Source of the DNA: a virus
Virus record (IMG/VR): IMGVR_UViG_3300009610_000096
Coordinates: 1-22,180 of that record
Length of the DNA stretch: 22,180 nt
Strand: one strand, 5' to 3'
Shown here: in pieces, positions 7,559-12,721 of the stretch
How positions within the stretch are numbered: the first letter of the stretch is position 1
How the letters are laid out: every line of letters starts with the position of its first letter
Translations under genes and position numbers: made by a program
Notes under the pieces: generated by a model
Told to the model about the DNA's origin: nothing
The model's database searches: none
Seen by the model: only the letters and a program-made list of their open reading frames with translations

Positions 7559-8181
7559 TTCCCGTGTTCCTTGTTATGACACTCTCTGCACAACCAGATT
7601 ACTTCTAAGGGCTTGCTGTAATCAGGATGATGGCCTTCTGGTTTACATTCTTTTAAACACCTTGAACAACTTGTGGGTCGGATTAGTACTCCAATCTCAA
7701 CCGCATAACTTACCAACAATCTAGCCTTTACTTTATGTGGATCATTTTTTCTCTGATTGCTAGCTGATCTTCTTCCATATTCTTTTACTTTTTCTGGATT
7801 TTTTAATCTCCACTCTTTGTCTGATTGTTTTTTTTCTTGTGCGTAAACTTGTCTATATAATTTATTGTATTCTTGTCTTTTACTTTTAAACTTTTGATAT
7901 GCTTTCTTACTACTTTTTTTATTGCTTTCCGTAAGAATTTTTTGATTATTTAATTTCCATTTTTTGTGTCTATCAATAAATTTATTAGGATCTCTTGTAT
8001 ATTCTCTCTTTGCATATTCTCTAGATTTTTTTAAATACTCTTCTCTGTTTTTATTTTTAAATTCCTTAATCTCTAAATTTCGACAAATTTTGCATTTTGC
8101 CGTTAATCCAGATTTTGTTCTTTTACAGGAATGGAATTCATTTTCAATTTTTTCAATTTTACATTTTCTACATATTTTCAT
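7555..8181 (-). CDS. HNH homing endonuclease (HNH3), 208 aa
   Basis: The N-terminus (MKICRKCK, then C19 and C30-x-x-C33) is a small zinc-binding module of the type that precedes phage HNH domains. Residues about 35-150 are a long Lys/Arg/Tyr-rich helical region, likely DNA-contacting. The C-terminal nuclease has CSRC, EGHHPDYSKPLEVIWLCREC and CHNKEH, i.e. the paired Cys and the HH, N/D and CxxCH elements of a treble-clef HNH. The gene separates two paralogous virion genes, is more AT-rich than they are, and ends in an ATGA overlap with the next gene. Unlike the other two HNH genes here it is co-oriented with the late genes. Its ribosome site AAGGGAG is inside a hairpin. Confidence 0.88.
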   Translation of the reverse strand: MKICRKCKIEKIENEFHSCKRTKSGLTAKCKICRNLEIKEFKNKNREEYLKKSREYAKREYTRDPNKFIDRHKKWKLNNQKILTESNKKSSKKAYQKFKSKRQEYNKLYRQVYAQEKKQSDKEWRLKNPEKVKEYGRRSASNQRKNDPHKVKARLLVSYAVEIGVLIRPTSCSRCLKECKPEGHHPDYSKPLEVIWLCRECHNKEHGK

Positions 8182-8183
8182 AG

Positions 8184-8209
8184 CTAGACTCCCTTAAAAG
8201 GGAGTCTAG
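8184..8209 (-). promoter_or_regulatory. Hairpin sequestering the ribosome-binding site of the HNH3 gene
   Basis: Two perfect 12-nt arms (8184-8195 and 8198-8209) are separated by two bases, forming an mRNA stem CUAGACUCCCUU/AAGGGAGUCUAG. The 3' arm contains AAGGGAG, the only Shine-Dalgarno-like sequence at the right distance (7 nt) from the ATG at 8181, and its complement CUCCCUU is in the 5' arm. If the hairpin forms, ribosomes cannot load. The same layout is known for homing endonuclease genes of T4-type phages, where it limits translation from read-through transcripts. Confidence 0.85.
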
Positions 8210-8220
8210 TCTATTTATTC

Positions 8221-8268
8221 TTATTTTTCAACACCTAGATCTGTAATCCTTATGTTATAGAACGCAAG
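8221..8268 (-). pseudogene. Possible remnant of a duplicated FCCH-like segment
   Basis: Between the 253-aa gene and the HNH hairpin, one frame reads LAFYNIRITDLGVEK then stop, with an in-frame stop just upstream. IRITDLG also occurs inside the 253-aa protein. The DNA at 8233-8253 matches 8647-8666 closely (about 17 of 21 bases in an ungapped comparison by eye). It has no start codon, so it is not a gene. It may be debris from a duplication or from gene conversion around the endonuclease insertion. The match is short. Confidence 0.4.
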
Positions 8269-8285
8269 TTAAATATCTAGGGGAT

Positions 8286-9047
8286 TTAGCTTAAATCACC
8301 TAAATCAGTTATCTGGCCCCACTTATAAACCTCCACCAAAAACACATCGTTGTCACTTTGCATCACATCTGTGCCTGCTGTAAGCTGATAAACGATCGGT
8401 TTAAAGGCGTATGGATTAGGAACATACGGTGTTACATCATATGGGCTGACTTCTGGATTATTTAAACTCAGGACCGCAGTCTCGAGTGTTAATCGTCCAC
8501 CTGACACATAAGCTGTATACGCTGTTGAGTCAATAGGCTCTCCAGTAATTACATCTTTTAGTGAGAATGTGGTAGCAGTGAGAACAACGATTCTGAACCG
8601 TAGGTTATTCAACTGGTCCATACCACGAGCTGTAGGCATATCGCTCCCCAAATCGGTAATCCTTATAATTTGATTGGTTTGGAATGTAAAAGTACTATGC
8701 GTAATCACACAAGGATCAGCTTGTGTAATACCTGAAATAGTCGCATGGTATGAATCCACACCACCTGCTGTATCCGCAACAGTAAATCCATTTGTACTGG
8801 CATCTTTAAAGTTGAAAGATTGAGCTGCTGCTGAATCAATTACAGTCTCTTGAAAAGCATGCGCTGTTGTTGTTTGACCACGAAACCAAACGGAAATTGG
8901 ATCTCCGCCTGCTGTTGCAGTCCACTTGGTAAGGTTGTTAAATACTACCTTATCAGGCTGAAAGTCGAATGAAAATGTATGAGCAGCACCAGCAGATATA
9001 AATTTATATGCCGCTGTCATTGTCTGCCCTTGAAATAAGTCTGACAT
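8286..9047 (-). CDS. Virion (probable decoration/head) protein with FCCH-like domain, 253 aa
   Basis: Encoded 11 bp after the capsid gene with a strong AAGGAGG ribosome site. The N-terminal half (residues 1-98) is beta-rich and includes TAAYKFISAGAAHTFSFDF, a pattern compatible with a capsid-surface protein. Residues about 100-190 are the FCCH-like domain shared with the 116-aa protein at 7208-7558 (RITDLGSDMP, RGMDQLNNLRF, TTFSLKD, PIDSTAYTAYV). The C-terminus ends KWGQITDLGDLS. Position directly after the major capsid gene and strong translation signals suggest an abundant head protein, for example a decoration protein; this is inferred. Confidence 0.78.
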   Translation of the reverse strand: MSDLFQGQTMTAAYKFISAGAAHTFSFDFQPDKVVFNNLTKWTATAGGDPISVWFRGQTTTAHAFQETVIDSAAAQSFNFKDASTNGFTVADTAGGVDSYHATISGITQADPCVITHSTFTFQTNQIIRITDLGSDMPTARGMDQLNNLRFRIVVLTATTFSLKDVITGEPIDSTAYTAYVSGGRLTLETAVLSLNNPEVSPYDVTPYVPNPYAFKPIVYQLTAGTDVMQSDNDVFLVEVYKWGQITDLGDLS

Positions 9048-9058
9048 GCTAATCCTCC

Positions 9059-9991
9059 TTATGCTTTAGTTGAAAGCAATGTTACGATATGAGAATCATC
9101 GAGGATTGCAGCGTTAAACCATGCTGTAAAGCCCATTGATTGAAAACGGTTCAAATAATCGTTGAACCCAAGAGGCTTCAAGATCATCTCTGTAGATACC
9201 TCATCGAGTCCTACATAACCGTAAGCATTTGCCCCAACAAAAGTGTTGTTGTAAACTGCTGGATTTGCGCTAGATACTTTTACAAGTGTAGAAGTAACCC
9301 AACGAGCTTCATCGGTTGCTCCGAACTCAGCTTGCAATACTGGCTCTTGCGAACCATATTGTGAAGTTGGAACGAATGCATCCAGATTACGAATATCTGC
9401 TTTCAAATTAACGTGAGCAGTCACCCAGAAACCAGATTCAACTGGACCTGTTCCAAAGCGGGAAGTTCCCTCAATGGTTGGTGTCATTTTCTCCGTATCA
9501 TTATCATCCAAATATTGAATAGCGCGGTTTACGTCTATTTGTGTCAATTCTGTGATCGCATTACCATTCGAGCCGTTTAGGCAAGAAATCTGTGGAACAG
9601 CAGCGTCCCAAACATCGCGGGTAACTTTATCAAGCATCGTGTGCATGCACTGAGAAAGGTTATCTGCGGTTTCTGAAGCTGTATCATCTTCCACAACAAG
9701 TAGAACTTTTCGACCGAGCAACACGACTTTACCAAATTCTTGGATCGTCACGTTGATGTCGAATTTTTGTACTTGTTCAGGTGCAGGATCTGCATCTTGG
9801 GAAAGAACAACGGGATCAGAATTCAAGTTCTCTTGACGTCTGAATGCCATTGTATCGGTATTCTTTTGTGGCAGCGTAAAAGCGCGACCAAAAAGATTGT
9901 GCACGCAACGAGGCTTGGATCGCTGTAGAAGTGCACGATGTGCCCATCTATCAGCCATCGAGCCGTAGCCGGATGTTGTTGTTACTGACAT
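9059..9991 (-). CDS. Major capsid protein, N4 gp56-like family, 310 aa
   Basis: The 310-residue protein follows scaffold and precedes the decoration candidate. Residues about 80-130 contain NVTIQEFGKVVLLGRKVLL, then a Thr/Ala/Asp helix and LDKVTRDVWDAAV. This resembles the E-loop/spine-helix region of N4 gp56-family HK97-fold coat proteins. The N-terminus has MADRWAHRALLQRSKPR and PQKNTDTMAFRR, and the C-terminus LGFNDYLNRFQSMGFTAWFNA. An AAGGA ribosome site precedes the ATG. Length is in the usual range for this family. A general HK97-fold coat assignment is secure from context; the N4 gp56 subfamily is from pattern memory. Confidence 0.85.
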   Translation of the reverse strand: MSVTTTSGYGSMADRWAHRALLQRSKPRCVHNLFGRAFTLPQKNTDTMAFRRQENLNSDPVVLSQDADPAPEQVQKFDINVTIQEFGKVVLLGRKVLLVVEDDTASETADNLSQCMHTMLDKVTRDVWDAAVPQISCLNGSNGNAITELTQIDVNRAIQYLDDNDTEKMTPTIEGTSRFGTGPVESGFWVTAHVNLKADIRNLDAFVPTSQYGSQEPVLQAEFGATDEARWVTSTLVKVSSANPAVYNNTFVGANAYGYVGLDEVSTEMILKPLGFNDYLNRFQSMGFTAWFNAAILDDSHIVTLLSTKA

Positions 9992-10005
9992 AATTTTCCT
10001 TATGC

Positions 10006-10662
10006 CTATCTACGCTTTTTCTTCGAATTCCTCCAAGCAGAAAATTCAGAATCAGACATATTCATTACGTCTAAAGCATCGTTCATAACAGCAGCTTTTG
10101 GCACAACTCCTGGGGCATTTGGAGCCTCTTTTTTAGGAACTGGTGGCTTTGTTAGCTGCTGTTGTTGTTTTGGTGTCAATGCTTCCATAAGTGTAAATGC
10201 CTCTTCATATCTATTTGGTGCCTGGTTTATCGCAGAAGCTAGATTAGGTCTTTGTTTTAAAAATTGAGGTAAATACTCATTAACCTTTTCATATTTCTCT
10301 GGATTACTCCTGATCCAATGTCGCTCTTCAACGACTCGGACAGCTTCCTCCTGAGAGCGAATAACATCTTCTCTGGTAGCAGATTCAAAACGTGAATTAT
10401 CCTCTTCTGGAGGCTTTTGTGCAGTTGCCTGAGCTTGTGCATTTCTTTGCCTTTCCCATTGAAGTTCTAATTCCAATTCCCTCTTTTGTTCTCGCAATTT
10501 CTGCGCAACAGATAAAGGAATCATTGTCTTTTTAGGTTGGGCTTCCCCTTCCTCATTTACCTCAGGAGCTTTTACATCACTTTCAACCGCTACTTCCGTT
10601 TCAGGTTGATCTAATATCTGCTCTATCGGCTCTGCTTGAGGCTTTACGGCTTCCTCATCCAT
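10006..10662 (-). CDS. Capsid scaffolding protein, 218 aa
   Basis: Lies immediately upstream of the capsid gene. The protein shows the typical scaffold make-up: an acidic Glu/Pro/Val-rich N-terminus (1-45), a long charged coiled coil (about 48-125, including LREQKRELELELQWERQRN), a Gln/Pro-rich linker (about 160-190) and a short basic C-terminus ending WRNSKKKRR. In P22 a basic C-terminal helix binds the coat protein. The ATG at 10662 has GGAG about 11 nt upstream. No protease signature is present in this gene or next to it, so the scaffold may be released intact, as in P22. Confidence 0.85.
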   Translation of the reverse strand: MDEEAVKPQAEPIEQILDQPETEVAVESDVKAPEVNEEGEAQPKKTMIPLSVAQKLREQKRELELELQWERQRNAQAQATAQKPPEEDNSRFESATREDVIRSQEEAVRVVEERHWIRSNPEKYEKVNEYLPQFLKQRPNLASAINQAPNRYEEAFTLMEALTPKQQQQLTKPPVPKKEAPNAPGVVPKAAVMNDALDVMNMSDSEFSAWRNSKKKRR

Positions 10663-10701
10663 ATGTTATTTCTCCGTCATTTGTAGCGTAAGTTTAGCCC
10701 C

Positions 10702-11097
10702 TTACGATTTAGGCATAGCGCCCTTTGCTTGCAGGTAGGCGACCCCTGATTGATTAAAATCTACTTTTAGTTTTTCTCCCTTTTTTGTGGGAGCAACCAT
10801 CCAAAGTAACTCTCGTATACCTCTACGATTACAAATCCACCATACAAATGAATTTGAAAGAAACGAAGGAAGTTTCTTAGTTATTTTTGGTGTATCAATA
10901 TTAAAATTTTCAGGATTCATTTTATCAAACTTCGCATGAAGTGTTAAAAAATATGAACCATCAATCCATGAAAATTGTCTTGTAACATTTTCCACATAAT
11001 CATCTATTACTTTTTTTAATGCTACTTTTTCGTCAATAAACTGACTTGGCAACATCAAACCACTAATAGGGCATTTCATTAAATTTCCTACAGACAT
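10702..11097 (-). CDS. Hypothetical protein between portal and scaffold, 131 aa
   Basis: Starts MSVGNLMKCPISGLMLPSQF with GAGGT five bases upstream of the ATG. It contains CPISGLMLP, a central WIDGSYFLTLHAKFD segment, a WWICNRRGIRELLWM aromatic patch and a basic C-terminus. A hairpin CGTAAG/CTTACG (10687-10706) overlaps its stop codon. No known family is recognised. Co-transcription with capsid genes suggests assembly or late function. Its start lies only about 30 bp from the divergent HNH1 start. Confidence 0.75.
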   Translation of the reverse strand: MSVGNLMKCPISGLMLPSQFIDEKVALKKVIDDYVENVTRQFSWIDGSYFLTLHAKFDKMNPENFNIDTPKITKKLPSFLSNSFVWWICNRRGIRELLWMVAPTKKGEKLKVDFNQSGVAYLQAKGAMPKS

Positions 11098-11126
11098 AAT
11101 ACCTCGCGTGTGTCATCATGTTGCAT

Positions 11127-11699
11127 ATGGAAATCAATTGCGCTTTTTGTCATAAAGTTTTTAAGACTCAACTTTGGAAGACAAAAAAATATAAAAATCT
11201 TTTTTGTTCTTTTGAATGTGCTACTGAGTTTAAGAAAAAACAAGTTGAATTGACTTGTCATTGTGGCAATAAATTTTCTGTTGCAATTTTCCGATTGTCT
11301 AAAAGTAAAACAATTAGTTGTTCTACAAAATGCGGATATAAAGCTATCAAGCTTAATGCGCAAATCACTAGGCAATGCAAATTTTGCGGAAAAGATTTTA
11401 GTTTTCCAAAATCTAGAGCAAAATATTCTAAAAAAGAATTTTGTTCTCTCATTTGTAGTAATAAATCTCAACCACGAGGAAAACAAGACAGTAATTATAA
11501 ACATGGAATAGGAAGATATAGAGAAATTGCTTACTCTAATTTTTCTAAAAAATGTACTTTCTGCAATAAAATAAAGAAATACATGGATGTACATCATAAA
11601 GATCATAATCGTCTTAATAATGACATTTCTAATTTGATTATTTTGTGTCGCAGTTGCCATCTTAAACATCACAAATCACATCCCACTCATCCCCCTTAA
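11127..11699 (+). CDS. HNH endonuclease with tandem Cys4 modules (HNH1), antisense to late genes, 190 aa
   Basis: The ATG at 11127 is chosen over that at 11118 because it gives the same M-x3-C N-terminus as the paralogue HNH2. Three zinc modules follow, spaced CX2CX18CX3C; the second has CHC in place of CxxC. Then comes an NYKHG linker and a C-terminal HNH domain: CTFC, MDVHHKDHNRLNN, ILCRSCH, KHH. The gene lies on the strand opposite to all virion genes and fills the gap between a 70-aa and a 131-aa gene. Its last 24 bases overlap the 3' end of the 70-aa gene. No ribosome site is visible. A weak promoter candidate (CAGACA-17-CATCAT, 11091-11119) ends seven bases before the ATG. Likely a free-standing homing endonuclease. 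Confidence 0.85.
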   Translation: MEINCAFCHKVFKTQLWKTKKYKNLFCSFECATEFKKKQVELTCHCGNKFSVAIFRLSKSKTISCSTKCGYKAIKLNAQITRQCKFCGKDFSFPKSRAKYSKKEFCSLICSNKSQPRGKQDSNYKHGIGRYREIAYSNFSKKCTFCNKIKKYMDVHHKDHNRLNNDISNLIILCRSCHLKHHKSHPTHPP

Positions 11700-11888
11700 G
11701 CTATCTTGTTGCTTCTGTGCTTTTTGCAATAGCTTATTAGCTTTTTGGCCATCTGCATTGCTCGTTGGTCCGCATTCTGGTTTAACACGGCTTGCAGCAC
11801 TCATTGGCGACTTTTTATATGAACACATTCCAACACCGTTGTCCATAAACTTTCCGCCACCATTTAATTTGCCTTTATCGTAGGCCAT
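11676..11888 (-). CDS. Small late protein, 70 aa, unknown function
   Basis: The ATG at 11888 is preferred: it has a GAGGT ribosome site about 7 nt upstream, whereas a longer frame from 11924 has none. The protein starts MAYDKGKLNGGGKFMDNGVG, is Gly/Lys-rich, and has a helical C-terminus (QKANKLLQKAQKQQ) ending GMSGM. Tail-to-tail overlap with HNH1 covers its last codons. It lies between portal and scaffold genes and is likely virion-associated, but I recognise no family. Confidence 0.7.
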   Translation of the reverse strand: MAYDKGKLNGGGKFMDNGVGMCSYKKSPMSAASRVKPECGPTSNADGQKANKLLQKAQKQQDSLRGMSGM

Positions 11889-11905
11889 AAAATACCTCGT
11901 TTTTC

Positions 11906-11934
11906 TTGTTTTAAATTCGTTCATAAACTATACT
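11906..11934 (+). promoter_or_regulatory. Candidate sigma70-type promoter for HNH2, giving a leaderless mRNA
   Basis: TTGTTT (11906-11911), a 17-bp spacer and TATACT (11929-11934) point to a start about seven bases downstream, at or next to the ATG of HNH2 at 11942. No ribosome-binding site lies between, so the message would be leaderless. Box matches are 4/6 and 5/6. It overlaps the upstream region of the 70-aa minus-strand gene. Confidence 0.55.
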
Positions 11935-11941
11935 CTAGTCT

Positions 11942-12721
11942 ATGATTGTTCATTGTGCCAAGTGCGATAAATCGTTTGAAACTTATCCCTATAAAATTAA
12001 AAAGCACAAACATCTTTTCTGTTCTACAATTTGCCAGTATGAATTCAAAAAAACTAGTAGCATTCTTAAATGTAGAATATGTGAAGCATTTTTTCAAATA
12101 GCAGCACATAGAATTAAAAATCAAAAAGAATGCTTTTGTTCTAAAAAATGTGCTAACAAAGCCCTTGAAGTTCCTAGAATTACTACTAACTGCAAAACTT
12201 GCGGAATTGAAATTCAATTTCTTGAATCTAGACTTAAACATTCCAATCGCGGTTATTGTTCTCTTCCATGTTTCTATAAGAATCAAAAAACAAGAAAAAC
12301 TCATTTTTGCGAAGCATGCAATAAGGAATTTCTTGTAGCACCTTCTGAAGAAAAAAACAAAAGGGGAAGATTTTGTTCCAAAACTTGCTATAGTTCGTTT
12401 TGCAAAAAAGAAAATTCTCCTAATTACAAACATGGACATGGCTGGTTTAGAAATATGTCTAGAGAAACGAGATCTAATAAATGCGAGATCTGCGATAAGA
12501 TTGGAAAAACAGATATACACCATATCGATGGTAATGAGAGAAATAATACTAACAGCAATTTTATAACTGTTTGTAGAAGTTGTCATATGCGTATACACCA
12601 TCTTTCTGGTAGAAGAGGAATACCAATTAAAAAGTCTCTAGAAATATTTAAAATCATCAGATTGCTCCCTCCCCACTCTCGTTCGACATGGGAGCTTGTT
12701 GAGAAGCTAAAGACTGAGTGA
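11942..12721 (+). CDS. HNH endonuclease with four tandem Cys4 modules (HNH2), antisense to late genes, 259 aa
   Basis: Four consecutive modules with identical spacing CX2CX18CX3C: C5/8/27/31, C44/47/66/70, C84/87/106/110 and C123/126/145/149. A SPNYKHGHGWFR linker and an HNH domain follow (CEIC, DIHHIDGNERNN, VCRSCHMRIHH). The module array is presumably a multi-finger DNA reader feeding a treble-clef nuclease. It is a paralogue of HNH1, with one extra module. The final 20 or so residues are encoded on the strand opposite the portal gene's 3' end (65-bp overlap), so the native C-terminus may have been extended after insertion. It is oriented against the late operon and has its own promoter candidate. 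Confidence 0.88.
   Translation: MIVHCAKCDKSFETYPYKIKKHKHLFCSTICQYEFKKTSSILKCRICEAFFQIAAHRIKNQKECFCSKKCANKALEVPRITTNCKTCGIEIQFLESRLKHSNRGYCSLPCFYKNQKTRKTHFCEACNKEFLVAPSEEKNKRGRFCSKTCYSSFCKKENSPNYKHGHGWFRNMSRETRSNKCEICDKIGKTDIHHIDGNERNNTNSNFITVCRSCHMRIHHLSGRRGIPIKKSLEIFKIIRLLPPHSRSTWELVEKLKTE

Noticed and set aside
7964-8197. Plus-strand hydrophobic 77-codon frame that looks like a membrane protein
   Set aside because: It is the complement of the Lys-rich helical part of HNH3; Lys/Glu codons read backwards give Phe/Leu/Ser.
8184-8230. Perfect palindrome followed by a T-rich stretch as an intrinsic terminator on the plus strand
   Set aside because: No plus-strand gene ends here and the T-run does not directly follow the stem; the ribosome-site overlap on the minus strand explains the structure better.
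11088-11672. 194-codon minus-strand frame
   Set aside because: It is the antisense of HNH1: Phe/Ser/Arg-rich with no motif, while the plus strand encodes clear Cys modules and an HNH domain.
11921-12601. 226-codon minus-strand frame
   Set aside because: Antisense shadow of HNH2 with the low-complexity Phe/Ser/Ile composition expected opposite Lys/Cys-rich coding sequence.
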